A stretch of 64,000 nucleotides of DNA from Aegilops tauschii subsp. strangulata (GCF_002575655.3 NC_053035.3:507376601-507440600); one strand, 5' to 3'. Positions 21,729 through 34,090 are shown, counted from the stretch's first letter. Notes: a model not told the origin generated them from the letters alone. A program made the numbers and translations.

Positions 21729-23989
21729 ACAAGGTGTGAGTATTGAGTAAGACTCAAGACCTGACCACGGCAGAAGAGAGAGAAAGGACGAAGGTCGTCC
21801 CCTATGCTTTAGACGTAGGCTCTACAGTATGTTATGCTGTGTACCGCACCTGAAGTGTGCCTTGCCATGAGTTAGTCAAGGGGTACAATAGTGATCCGGG
21901 AATGGATCACATGACAGCGGTTGAACTTATCCTTAGTAACTAGTGGACTAAGGAATTTTCTCGATTATGGAGGTGGTAAAAGAGTTCGTCGTAAAGGGTT
22001 ACGTCGATGCAAACTTTGACACTAATCCGGATGACTCTGAGTAGTGAACCGGATTCGTATAGTAGAGCAGTTATTTGGAATAGCTCCAAGTAGCGCGTGG
22101 TAGCTGCATCTACAAGATGACATAGAGATTTGTAAAGCACACACGGATCTGAAAGGTTCAGACTCGTTGACTAATAACCTCTCTCACAAGCGAGATATGA
22201 TCAAACCCAATGGGTGTTGGATTCGTTACAATCACATAGTGATGTGAACTAGATTATTGACTCTAGTGCAAGTGGGAGACTGTTGGAAATATGCCCTAGA
22301 GGCAATAATAAAATGGTTATTATTGTATTTCCTTGTTCATGATAATTGTCTATTGTTCATGCTATAATTGTATTAACTGGAAACCGTAATACATGTGTGA
22401 ATACATAGACCACAACATGTCCCTAGTAAGCCTCTAGTTGACTAGCTCGTTGATCAATAGATGGTTATGGTTTCCTGACCATGGACATTGGATGTCATTG
22501 ATAACGGGATCACATCATTAGGAGAATGATGTGATGGACAAGACCCAATCCTAAGCATAGCACAAGATCGTGTAGTTCGTTTGCTAAGAGCTTTTCTAAT
22601 GTCAAGTGTCGTTTCCTTAGACCATGAGATTGTGCAACTCCCGGATACCGTAGGAATGCTTTGGGTGTACCAAACGTCACAACGTAACTGGGTGGCTATA
22701 AAGGTGCACTACAGGTATCTCCGAAAGTGTCTGTTGGGTTGGCACGAATCGAGACTGGGATTTGTCACTCCGTATGACGGAGAGGTATCTCTGGGCCCAC
22801 TCGGTAATGCATCATCATAATGAGCTCAATGTGACTAAGGAGTTAGCCACGGGATCATGCGTTACGGAACGAGTAAAGAGACTTGCCGGTAACAAGATTG
22901 AACGAGGTATTGGGATACCGACGATCGAATCTCGGGCAAGCAACATGCCGATAGACAAAGGGAATTGTATACGGGATTGATTGAATCCCCGACATCGTGG
23001 TTCATCCGATGAGATCATCGTGGAACATGTGGGAGCCAATATGGGTATCCAGATCCCGCTATTGGTTATTGACCGGAGAGGTGTCTCGGTCATGTCTGCA
23101 TGGTTCCCGAACCCGTAGGGTCTACACACTTAAGGTTCGGTGACGCTAGAGTTGTTATGGGAAATAGTATGTGGTTACCGAAGGTTGTTCGGAGTCCCGG
23201 ATGAGATCCCGGATATCATGAGGAGTTCCGGAATGGTCCGGCGGTGAAGATCGATATATTGGACGAAGGGTATTGGAGTCCGGAAGTGTTCCGGGGGTAC
23301 CAGGCTATGGCCAGCATGACCGAAAGGTGTTTCGGGAGCCCCGGCAAGTGTTGGAGAGCCTCATGGGCCAAAGGGGAAGGGGCAAACCAGCCCACTAAGG
23401 GGTGGTGCGCCCCCCACACCCTTTCCCACGTTACTTGGGGAGGTGGGGCGCCTCCACCTGGCTTGGGAGGCAAGCCTCCACCTGCTTGGCTTGGGGTGGC
23501 CGCCGCCCCCTAGGGGAAACCCTAGGGCGCCTCCCCCACTCTCCTTGCCCCTATATATAGTGGAGGGGTGAGAGGGCAGCCGCACCTCTTCCCTGGCGCA
23601 GCCCTCCCTCCTCACACACCTCCTCCTTCTCCTCCGTAGTGCTTAGCGAAGCTCTGCCGGAGAACCACGAGCTCCATTGCCACCACGTCATCGTGCTGCT
23701 GGAGTTCTCCCTCAACTTCTCCTCTCCCCTTACTGGATCAAGAAGGAGGAGACGTCCCCAGGCTGTACATGTGTTGAACGCGGAGGCGCCGTCCGTTCGG
23801 CGCTAGATCGGAACTTCCGCGATTTGAATCGCTGCGAGTGCGACTCCATCAACCGCGTTCTTGTAACGCTTCCGCTTAGCGATCTTCAAGGGTATGAACA
23901 TGCATTCCCTCTCTCTCGTTGCTAGCATCTCCTAGATTGATCTTGGTGACACGTAGGAAAATTTTGAATTATTGCTACGTTTCCCAACA
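21729..23989 (+). mobile_element. Partial copy of the dead copia element (RNase H part plus 3' LTR)
   Basis: Second unit of the 3,356-bp duplication. Degenerate RNase H and the 3' end of the internal region occupy 21729-22280; the complete LTR is 22281-23989 (1,709 bp, TATA 23552-23559). It has no 5' half and no left target-site duplication, so it arose by DNA duplication, not retrotransposition. It shares nearly all bases with 18373-20633. A few private changes (e.g. near 23357 and 23770) separate the two. Confidence 0.9.
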
Positions 23990-25768
23990 TGTCGAACTCC
24001 AAGGTGCGCTTACGTGTCGGTCATAAAAAATCACAGTCTGGGCCGATTCTTGCCCGTTTCTTGGACTATTACTCAGTTTTGGGGTCCCGGAGTCATTTCC
24101 ACGATTGACGAACCCCGGGGTGCGTTTACATGTCGATAATCAACACACTCATATTTGGCCGATTCGTGTCCATTTCATGCACTATTACTCAGCATTATGG
24201 GGACCCGGAGCGATTTCCATGATTGACGAACCCCGGCGTGTGTTTATGTGTCCGTCGTCAACACTCACAGGTTTGGCCAATTCTGACCTGTTTCATGGAC
24301 TATTACTCACCGTTTTGGGGTCCTGAAGCGATTTCCGTAGTTGTTGAAACCCAAGGTGTGCTTACGTGTTGGTCATCAACACTCGCAATTTTGGCCGATT
24401 CTGTCCCGTTTCATGGACTATTACTCACCGTTTTGGGGTCCCAAAGCGATTTCCATGGTTGTCAAACTCCAAGGTGCGCTTACGTGTCGGTCATCAAAAA
24501 TCACAGTTTGGTCCGATTCTGACACGTTTCTTGGACTATTACTCAGTTTTGCGGTCCTGGAGGCATTTCCATGATTGATTGACAAACACCGGGGTGCGTT
24601 TACGTGTCGGTCATCAACACTCACATATTCGGCCGATTCTTGTCCGTTTCATGCACTATTACTTAGCGTTTTGGGTACACAGAGCGATTTCCTCGATTGA
24701 TGAACCCGGGGTGCGTTTATGTGTCCGTCGTCAACACTCACAGTTTGGTCCAATTCTGACCTGTTTCGTGGACTGTTACTCACCGTTTTGGGGTCCCGAA
24801 GCGATTTCCATAGTTGTTGAACCCCAAGTGTGATTACGTGTTGGTCATCAACACCCGCAGTTTTGGCCGATTCTGGCCCGTTTCATGGACTATTACTCAC
24901 TGTTTTGGGGTCCCAAAGCGATTTCCATGGTTGTCGAACTCCAAGGTGCGCTTACGTGTCGGTCATAAAAAATCACAGTCTGGGCCGATTCTTGCCCGTT
25001 TCTTGGACTATTACTCAGTTTCGGGGTCCCGGAGTCATTTCCACGATTGACGAACCCCGGGGTGTGTTTACATGTCGATCATCAACACACACATATTTGG
25101 CCGATTCGTGTCCATTTCATGCACTATTACTCAGCGTTTTGGGGACCCAAAGCGATTTCCCCGATTGATGAACCCCGGTGTGCGTTTATGTGTCTGTCGT
25201 CAACACTCACAGTTTGGTCTAATTCTGACCTGTTTCGTGGACTATTACTCACCGTTTCGGGGTCCCGAAGCGATTTCCATAGTTGTTGAACCCCAATGTG
25301 TGCTTACGTGTTGGTCATCAACACCCGTAGTTTTGGCCAATTCTGGCCCGTTTCATGGACTATTACTCACTGTTTTGGGGTCCCTTGTCGAACTCCAAGG
25401 TGCACTTACGTGTCGGTCATCAACAATCACAGTTTTGGCCGATTCTGGCCCGTTTCTGGGACTATTACTCAGTTTTGGGGTCTCAGAGTCATTTCCATGA
25501 TTGACGAACCCCGGGGTGCGTTTACGTGTCGGTCATCAACACTCACATATTTGGCCGATTCTTGTCCGTTTCGTGCACTATTACTCAGGGTTTTGGGACC
25601 CAGAGCGATTTCCACGATTGACGAACCCCGGGGTGCGTTTATGTGTCCGTCGTCAACACTCACAGGTTTGGCCAATTCTGACCCATTTCATGGACTATTA
25701 CTCACCGCTTTGGGGTCCTAAAGCGATTTCCGTATTTGTTGAAACCCAAGGTGTGCTTACGTGTTGGT
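23990..25768. repeat. pSc119.2-type satellite array D, ~15 monomers
   Basis: Starts with the duplicated TGTCG half-monomer. 23990-25084 corresponds to array C; 25085-25768 is the array that originally followed. Tetrameric order is kept. It ends inside an M1 monomer (GTGTTGGTC), where copia pol sequence begins; the two sides share TC at the join. The same junction is at 59157, so it predates the large duplication. Confidence 0.9.
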
Positions 25769-25796
25769 CCTTAATGGCTTTCTTAAGGAAGAATTG

Positions 25797-26968
25797 TATA
25801 TGATGCAGTCGGAAGGTTTTTCGATCCTAAGAATACTAACAAGGTATGCAAGCTCCAGCGCTCCATCTATGGGCTGGTGCAAGCATCTCGGAGTTGGAAC
25901 ATTCGATTTGATGAGATGATCAAAGCGTTTGGGTCTACACAGACTTATGGAGAAGCCTGTGTTTACAAGAAAGTGAGTGGGAGCTCTGTAGCATTTCTCA
26001 TATTATATGTGGATGACATACTGTTGATGGGAAATGATATAGAATTCTTAGGAAGCATAAAGGCCTACTTGAACAAGTGTTTTTCAATGAAGGACCTTGA
26101 AGAAGCTGCTTATATATTAGGCATCAAGATCTATAGAGATAGATCAAGACGCCTCATTGGTCTTTCACAAAGTACGTACCTTGACAAGATATTGAAGAAG
26201 TTCAATATGGATCAGTCCAAGAAGGGGTTCTTGCCTGTATTGCAAGGTGTGCAATTGAGCACGGCTCAATGCCCGACCATGGCAGAAGATAGAGAAAAGA
26301 TGAGTGTCGTCCCCTATGCCTCGGCCATAGGGTCTATTATGTATGCCATGATGTGTACCAGACCTGATGTAAACCTTGCCGTAAAGGGTTAAGGATATGT
26401 CTCGGCCACAGCGGTCAAGAATATCCTGAAGTACCTGAAGAGGACTAAGGATATGTTTCTCGTTTATGGAGGTGACGAAGAGCTCGTCCTAAAGGGTTAC
26501 GTCGATGCTAGTTTCGACACAGATCTGGATGACTCTAAGTCACAAACCGGATACGTGTATATTTTGAATGGTGGGGCAGTAAGCTGGTGCAGTTGCAAGC
26601 AAAGCGTTGTGGCGGGATCTACATGTGAAGCGGAATACATGGCGGCCTCAGAGGCAGCACAAGAAGCAATCTGGGTGAAGTAGTTTATTACTGACCTAGG
26701 AGTTATTCCCAATGCGTCGGGCCCGATGACTCTCTTCTGTGACAACACTGGAGCTATTGCCCTTGTCAAGGAGCCCAGGTTTCATAGGAAGACCAGGCAT
26801 ATCAAGCGTCGCTTCAACTCCATTCGTGAAAATGTTCAAAATGGAGACATAGATATTTGTAAAGTACATACGGACCTGAATGTAGCAGATCCGTTGACTA
26901 AACCTCTCCCTAGAGCAAAACATGATCAACACCAGAACTCTATGGGTGTTCGATTCATCACAATGTAA
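25797..26968 (+). pseudogene. Copia reverse transcriptase/RNase H fragment, broken
   Basis: Begins in the reverse transcriptase (NGFLKEELY region) and runs to the end of RNase H (RFITM). A one-base loss near 25818 shifts the frame. The YVDD active-site motif is present (about 26009-26020). Near 26387-26408 about 45 bp of the family sequence is replaced by about 24 bp of different sequence containing a stop (26390-26392). A further stop interrupts the frame at 26681-26683. RNase H motifs (VDASFD, CEAEYMAAS, FCDNTGAI) remain readable. Its duplicate at 59265-60377 lacks the replacement and both stops. Not functional. Confidence 0.88.
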
Positions 26969-27000
26969 CTAGATTATTGAATCTAGTGCAAGTGGGAGAC

Positions 27001-28732
27001 TGTTGGAAATATGCCCTAGAGGCAATAATAAAATGGTTATTATTGTATTTCCGTGTTCATGATAATTGTCTATTGCTCATGCTATAATTGTGTTATCCGG
27101 AAATCGTAATACATGTGTGAATACATAGACCACAACATGTCCCTAGTGAGCCTCTAGTTGACTAGCTCGTTGATCAACAGATAGTCATGGTTTCCTGACT
27201 ATGGACATTGGATGTCATTGATAACGGGATCACATCATTAGGAGAATGATGTGATGGACAATACCCAATCCTAAGCATAGCACAAGATCGTGTAGTTCGT
27301 TTGCTAGAGCTTTTCCAAATGTCAAATATCATTTCCTTAGACCATGAGATTGTGCAACTCCCGGATACCATAGGAGTGCTTTGGGTGTGCCAAACGTCAC
27401 AACGTAACTAGGTGGCTATAAAGGTGCACTACGGGTATCTCCGAAAGTGTCTGTTGGGTTGGCATGAATCGAGACTGGGATTTGTCACTCCGTATGACGG
27501 AGAGGTATCTCTGGGCCCACTCGGTAATGCATCATCATAATGAGCTCAATGTGACCAAGTGTTTGGTCATGGGATCATGCATTATGGTACGAGTAAAGTG
27601 ACTTTCCGGTAACGAGATTGAACAAGGTATTGGGATACCGACGATCGAATCTCGGGCAAGTAACGTACCGATTGACAAAGGGAATTGTATACGGGATTGA
27701 TTGAATCCTCGACATCGTGGTTCATCCGATGAGATCATCGTGGAACATGTGGGAGCCAACATGGGTATCCATATCCCGCTGTTGGTTATTGACCGGAGAG
27801 TCGTCTCGGTCATGTCTGCATGTCTCCCGAACCCGTAGGGTCTACACACTTAAGGTTCGGTGACGCTAGAGTTGTAGAGATATTAGTATGCGGTTAACCG
27901 AAAGTTGTTTGGAGTCCCGGATGAGATCCCGGACCTCACGAGGAGTTCCGGAATGGTCCAGAGGTAAAGATTTATATATGGGAAGTCCTATTTTGGTCAC
28001 CGAAAAATGTTCGGGATTTTTCGGCATTGTACCGGGAAGGTTCTAGAAGGTTCCGAAGTGGGGCCCACCTGCATGGGGGACCCACATGAACGTGGATAGT
28101 GGGGGCAAGGCCCCACACCCCTGGTCAAGGCGCACCAAGATCCCACCTTAGAAGGAATAAGATCATATCCCGAAGGGATAAGATCAAGATCCCTAAAAAA
28201 GGGGGATAACAATCGGTGGGGAAGGGAAATGATGGGATTTCTTTCCCCCACCTTTGCCAACGCCCCAATGGACTTGGAGGGCAAGAAACCAGCCCCCTCC
28301 ACCCCTATATATAGTGGGGAGGCGCATGGGAGCAGCACCCCAAGCCCTGGCGCCTCCCTCCTTCCCGTGACACCTCTTCCTCCCCGCTTGCGCTTGGCAA
28401 AGCCCTGCCGGGATCCCGCTACTTCCACCACCACGCCGTCGTGCTGCTGGATCTCCATCAACTTCTCCTCCCCCCTTGCTGATCAAGAAGGAGGAGATGT
28501 CCCCGCTCCGTACGTGTGTTGAACGCGGAGGTGCCGTCCGTTCGGCGCTAAGATCATCGGTGATTTGGATCACGACGAGTACGACTCCCTCAACCCCGTT
28601 CTCTTGAACGCTTCCTCGCGCGATCTACAAGGGTATGTAGATGCACTCCCCTCTCTCTCGTTGCTAGATGACTCCATAGATTGATCTTGGTGATACGTAG
28701 AAAATTTTAAATTTCTGCTATGATCCCCAACA
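27001..28732 (+). repeat. Copia LTR (left LTR of the full internal region)
   Basis: 1,732 bp from TGTTGGAAATATGCC to CCCCAACA, TATA 28306-28313. It is preceded by a polypurine tract (CAAGTGGGAGA) and followed by a primer-binding site, so it serves both as the 3' LTR of the left fragment and the 5' LTR of the right element. It clearly differs from the dead element's LTRs in its right half, which marks a separate subfamily. Confidence 0.92.
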
Positions 28733-28733
28733 G

Positions 28734-28746
28734 TGGCATCATGAGC
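28734..28746 (+). other. Primer-binding site region
   Basis: TGGCATCATGAGC one base after the LTR. As in the dead element, it departs from the canonical TGGTATCAGAGC. Sharing this variant between two subfamilies suggests it is functional in the clade. Confidence 0.65.
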
Positions 28747-30024
28747 TAGGTCTATGCGTAGTTTCTATGCACGAGTAGAACACAAACTTGTTGTGGGCGT
28801 AGATGTTGTCAATTTTCTTGCCACTACTAGTCTTATCTTGTTTCGGCAGCATCGTGGGATGAAGCGGCCCGGACCGACCTTACACGTACGCTTACGTGAG
28901 ACAGGTTCCACCGACTGACATGCACTAGTTGCATAAGGTGGCTAGCGGGTGTTTGTCTCTCCCACTTTAGTCGAATCGGATTCGATGAAAAGGGTCCTTA
29001 TGAAGGGTAAATAGAAGTTGGCATATCACGTTGTGGTTTTACGTAGGTAAGAAACGTTCTTGCTAGAAACCTATAGAAGCCACGTAAAAACATGCAACAA
29101 CAATTAGAGGACGTCTAACTTGTTTTTGCAGCATATGCCTTGTGATGTGATATGGCCAAAAGGATGTGATGAATGAAATATATGTGATGTATGAGATTGA
29201 TCATGTTCTTGTAATAGGAATCACGACTTGCATGTCGATGAGTATGACAACCGGCAGGAGCCATAGGAGTTGTCTTTATTTTTTGTATGACCTGCGTGTC
29301 ATTGAATAACGCCATGTAAATTACTTTACTTTATTGCTAAACACGTTAGCCATAGAAGTAGAAGTAATCGTTGGCGTGACAACTTCATGAAGACACGATG
29401 ATGGAGATCATGATGATGGAGATCATGGTGTCATGCCGGTGACGAAGATGATCATGGCGCCCCGAAGATGAAGATCAAAGGAGCAATATGATACTGGCCA
29501 TATCATGTCACTATTTGATTGCATGTGATGTTTATCATGTTTTACATCTTATTTGCTTAGAACGACGGTAGCTTAAATAAGATGATCCCTCGCAATAATT
29601 TCAAGAAAGTGCTCCCCCTAACTGTGCACCATTGCGAAGGTTCGTTGTTTCGAAGCACCACGTGATGATCGGGTGTGATAGATTCTAACATTCGAATACA
29701 ACGGGTGTAAGCCAGATTTACACACGCAATACACTTAGGTTGACTTGACGAGCCTAGCATGTACAGACATGGCCTCGGAACACGGAACACCGAAAGGTCG
29801 AGCATGAGTCGTATAGAAGATACGATCAACATGAAGATGTTCACCGATGTTGACTAGTCCGTCTCACGTGATGATCGGACACGGCCTAGTTGACTCAGAT
29901 CATGTTTCACTTAGATGACTAGAGGGATGTCTATCTGAGTGGGAGTTCATTGAATAATTTGATTAGATGAACTTAATTATCATGAACTTAGTCTAAAATC
30001 TTTATAATATGTCTTGTAGATCAA

Positions 30025-30918
30025 ATGGCCCACGCTAATGTTGCCCTCAACTTCAACGCGTTCCTAGAGAAAACCAAGCTGAAAGATGATGGCAGCAACT
30101 ATACGGACTGGGTCCGGAACCTGAGGATCATCCTCATAGCTGCCAAGAAAGATTATGTCCTAGAAGCACCGCTAGGTGACGCACCCATCCCAGAGAACCA
30201 AGACGTTATGAACGCTTGGCAGCAGCGTGCTGATGATTACTCCCTCGTATAGTGCGGCATGCTTTACAGCTTAGAACTGGGGCTCCAAAAGCGTTTTGAG
30301 CAACACGGAGCATATGAGATATTCGAAGAGCTGAAAATGGTTTTCCAAGCTCATGCCCGGGTCGAGAGATATGAAGTCTCCGACAAGTTCTTCAGTTGTA
30401 AGATGGAGGAAAATAGTTCTGTCAGTGAGCACATACTCAAAATGTCTGGGTTACACAACCGCTTGACTCAGCTGGGAGTTAATCTCCCGGATGACGCGGT
30501 CATTGACAGAATCCTTCAGTCGCTTCCACCGAGCTACAAGAGCTTTGTGATGAACTTCAATATGCAGGGGATGGAAAAGACCATTCCTGAGGTATATACA
30601 ATGCTGAAATCAGCGGAGGTGGAGATCAAAAAGGAACATCAAGTGTTGATAGTGAATAAAACCACTAAGTTCAAGAAAGGCAAGGGTAAGAAGAACTTCA
30701 AGAAGGACGGCAAGGGAGTTGCCGCGCCCGGTAAGCCAGTTGCCGGGAAGAAGCCAAAGAATGGACCCAAGCCTGAGACTGAGTGCTTTTATTGCAAGGG
30801 AAGTGGTCACTGGAAGCGGAACTGCCCCAAGTACTTAGCGGACAAGAAGGCCGGCAACACCAAAGGTATATGTGATATACATGTTGTCACTGGAAACGGA
30901 ACTGCCCCAAGTACTTAG
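30025..30918 (+). pseudogene. Copia gag with one nonsense codon
   Basis: Starts MAHANVALNFNAFLEK after a 1.3-kb leader. Residue 76 is a TAG (30250-30252), after which the same frame continues through the gag core (QKRFEQHG, EILKMSGLHNRL-like helices, LPPSYKSFVMNF), a Lys-rich segment, and a zinc knuckle of CX2CX4HX4C form (CFYCKGSGHWKRNC, about 30784-30825) used in packaging RNA. An 80-bp tandem duplication (30808-30887 and 30888-30967) then shifts the frame, so gag ends at 30918 out of phase with pol. Without these two lesions gag and pol would be one frame, as usual in copia. The TAG is also present in the copy at 63647, so it predates the large duplication. Confidence 0.9.
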
Positions 30919-30967
30919 CGGACAAGAAGGCCGGCAACACCAAAGGTATATGTGATATACATGTTAT
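30808..30967 (+). repeat. 80-bp tandem duplication in gag
   Basis: CACTGGAAGCGGAACTGCCC at 30808 recurs, with one change, at 30888 and continues identically through GATATACATGTT. 80 is not divisible by three, which separates the gag and pol frames. Unit 2 of the large duplication ends before this place in the window, so it cannot be dated here. Confidence 0.9.
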
Positions 30968-30971
30968 TGAT

Positions 30972-33143
30972 GTGTACCTTACCAGCACTCGTAGTAGCTC
31001 CTGGGTATTTGATACCGGTGCGGTTGCTCATATTTGTAACTCAAAGCAGGAGCTGCGGAATAAACTGAGACTGGCAAAGGACAAGGTGACGATGCGCGTC
31101 GGGAATGGTTCCAAGGTCGATGTGATCGCCGTCGGCACGCTACCTCTACATTTACCTACGGGATTAGTTTTAAACCTCAATAATTGTTATTTAGTGCCAG
31201 CTTTGAGCATGAACATTGTATCAGGATCTCGTTTAATTCGAGATGGCTACTCATTTAAATCCGAGAATAATGGTTGTTCTATTTATATGAGAGATATGTT
31301 TTATGGTCATGCCCCGCTGGTTAATGGTTTATTCTTAATGAATCTCGAACGTAGTGTTACACATATTCATAGTGTGAATACCAAAAGATGTAAGGTTGAT
31401 AATGATAGTCCCACATACTTGTGGCACTGCCGTCTTGGTCACATTGGTGTCAAACGCATGAAGAAGCTCCATGCAGATGGACTTTTGGAGTCTCTTGATT
31501 ACGGATCATTTGACACGTGCGAACCATGCCTCATGGGTAAGATGACCAAGACTCCGTTCTCCGGAACAATGGAGCGAGCAACCAACTTATTGGAAATCAT
31601 ACATACTAATGTGTGCGGTCCAATGAGTGTTGAGGCTCGCGGTGGCTATCGTTATGTTCTCACTCTCACTGATGACTTGAGTAGATATGGGTATGTCTAC
31701 CTAATGAAACACAAGTCGCCTGAGACCTTTGAAAAGTTCAAGGAATTTCAGAGTGAGGTTGAGAATCAACGTGACAGAAAAATGAAGTTCTTACGATCAG
31801 ATCGTGGAGGGGAATATTTGAGTCACGAATTTGGCACACACTTAAGGAAATGTGGAATAGTTTCACAACTCACGCCGCCTGGAACACCTCAGCGAAATGG
31901 TGTGTCCGAACGTCGTAATCGCACTCTATTGGATATGGTGCGATCTATGATGTCTCTTACCGATCTACCGCTCTCATTTTGGGGCTATGCTTTAGAGACT
32001 GCCGCATTCACTTTAAATAGGGCTCCGTCGAAATCCGTTGAGACGACACCGTATGAATTATGGTTTGGGAAGAAACCTAAGATGTCATTTCTAAAAGTTT
32101 GGGGATGCGATGCTTATGTCAAGAAACTTCAACCTGAAAAGCTCGAACCCAAGTCGGAAAAATGCGTCTTCATAGGATACCCTAAGGAAACCATTGGGTA
32201 TACCTTCTACCTCAGATCCGAAGGCAAGATCTTTCTTGCCAAGAACGGGTCCTTTCTGGAGAAAGAGTTTCTCTCGAAAGAAGTAAGTGGGAGGAAAGTG
32301 GAACTTGATGAAGTACTACCTCTTGAACCGAAAAGTAGCGCAGCTCAGGAAGATGTTCCTGTGGTGCCTGCACCAACTAGAGAGGAAGTTAATGATGATG
32401 ATGATCAAGGTACTTCGGATCAAGCTCCTACTGAACTTCGTAGGTCCACAAGGACACATTCCGCGCCAGAGTGGTACGACAACCCTGTCTTGGAAATCAT
32501 GTTGTTAGACAACGGTGAACCTTCGAACTATGAAGAAGCAATGGCGGGCCCAGATTCCGACAAATGGCTTGAAGCCATGCAATCCAAGATAGGATCCATG
32601 TATGAAAACAAAGTGTGGACTTTGACAGACTTGCCCGATGATCGGCGAGCGATAGAAAACAAATGGATCTTTAAGAAGAAGACAGACGCGGATGGTAATG
32701 TTACCATCTATAAAGCTCGACTTGTCGCTAAGGGTTATCGACAAGTTCAAGGGGTTGACTACGATGAGACTTTCTCACCCGTAGCGAAGCTGAAGTCCGT
32801 CCGAATCATGTTAGCAATTGCCGCATACTATGATTATGAGATATGGCAAATGGACGTCAAAACGGCATTCCTTAACGGCTTTCTTAAGGAAGAATTGTAT
32901 ATGATGCAGCCGGAAGGTTTTGTCGATCCTAAGAATACTAACAAGGTATGCAAGCTCCAGCGCTCCATCTATGGGCTGGTGCAAGCATCTCAGAGTTGGA
33001 ACATTCGATTTGATGAGATGATCAAAGTGTTTGGGTTTACACAGACTTATGGAGAAGCCTATGTGTACAAGAAAGTGAGTGGGAGCTCTGTAGCATTTCT
33101 CATATTATATGTGGATGACATACTGTTGATGGAAATGATATAG
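30972..33143 (+). pseudogene. Copia pol: protease, integrase, reverse transcriptase (truncated)
   Basis: An open frame of 723 residues. Protease motif WVFDTGAVAH has its catalytic DTG at 14-16. The integrase zinc region (WHCRLGHIGVKRMKKLH…CEPC) starts at about 151. The integrase core has the second acidic residue at 277 (RSDRGGEY) and the third at 313 (NGVSERRN), with 35 residues between; the first, normally Asp in IHTDVCGPM, is Asn at 213 (AAT, 31608-31610). Reverse transcriptase spans about 545-720, ending with YVDD at 713-716. One G is missing near 33131, so the frame stops at 33143. RNase H follows in another frame. The enzyme set is inactive on two counts. Confidence 0.92.
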
Positions 33144-33148
33144 AATTC

Positions 33149-34090
33149 TTGGGAAGCATAAAGGCCTACTTGAACAAGTGTTTTTCAATGAAGGACCTTG
33201 GAGAAGCTGCTTATATATTAGGCATCAAGATCTATAGAGATAGATCAAGACGCTTCATTGGTCTTTCACAAAGTACGTACCTTGACAAGATATTGAAGAA
33301 GTTCAATATGGATCAGTCCAAGAAGGGGTTCTTGCCTGTATTGCAAGGTGTGCAATTGAGCACGGCTCAATGCCCGACCACGACAGAAGATAGAGAAAAG
33401 ATGAGTGTCGTCCCCTATGCCTCGGCCATAGGGTCTATTATGTATGCCATGATGTGTACCAGACCTGATGTAAACCTTGCCGTAAGTTTGGTAGGAAGGT
33501 ACCAAAGTAATCCCGGCATGGAACACTGGACAGCGGTCAACAATATCCTGAAGTACCTGAAGAGGACTAAGGATATGTTTCTCGTTTATGGAGGTGACGA
33601 AGAGCTCGTCGTAAAGGGTTACGTCGATGCTAGTTTCGACACAGATCTGGATGACTCTAAGTCACAAACCGGATATGATTATATTTTGAATGGTGGGGCA
33701 GTAAGCTGGTGCAGTTGCAAGCAAAGCGTTGTGGCGGGATCTACATGTGAAGCGGAATACATGGCGGCCTCAGAGGCAGCACAAGAAGCAATCTGGGTGA
33801 AGGAGTTCATTACCGACCTAGGAGTTATTCCCAATGCGTCGGGCCCGATGACTCTCTTCTGTGACAACACTGGAGCTATTGCCCTTGTCAAGGAGCCCAG
33901 GTTTCACAGGAAGACCAGGCATATCAAGCGTCGCTTCAACTCCATTCGTGAAAATGTTCAAAATGGAGACATAGATATTTGTAAAGTACATACGGACCTG
34001 AATGTAGCAGATCCGTTGACTAAACCTCTCCCTAGAGCAAAACATGATCAACACCAGAACTCTATGGGCGTTCGATTCATCACAATGTAA
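33149..34090 (+). pseudogene. Copia pol 3' part: reverse transcriptase end and RNase H
   Basis: An open frame of 313 residues continuing pol after the one-base loss near 33131; the ATG at 33149 is only the first internal Met. It starts just after YVDD with the reverse transcriptase thumb and connection (KAYLNKCFSMKDLGEAAYILG). RNase H follows with its acidic motifs VDASFDTD, CEAEYMAAS and FCDNTGAI, and the terminal HTDLNVADPLTKPL. It ends RFITM 29 bp before the polypurine tract, as in intact relatives. It is part of pol, not a separate gene. Confidence 0.92.

Noticed and set aside
21729..23989. Independent copia insertion (solo-like LTR plus fragment)
   Set aside because: No left target-site duplication, and both flanks match the first copy at a constant 3,356-bp offset, so it is part of a DNA tandem duplication.
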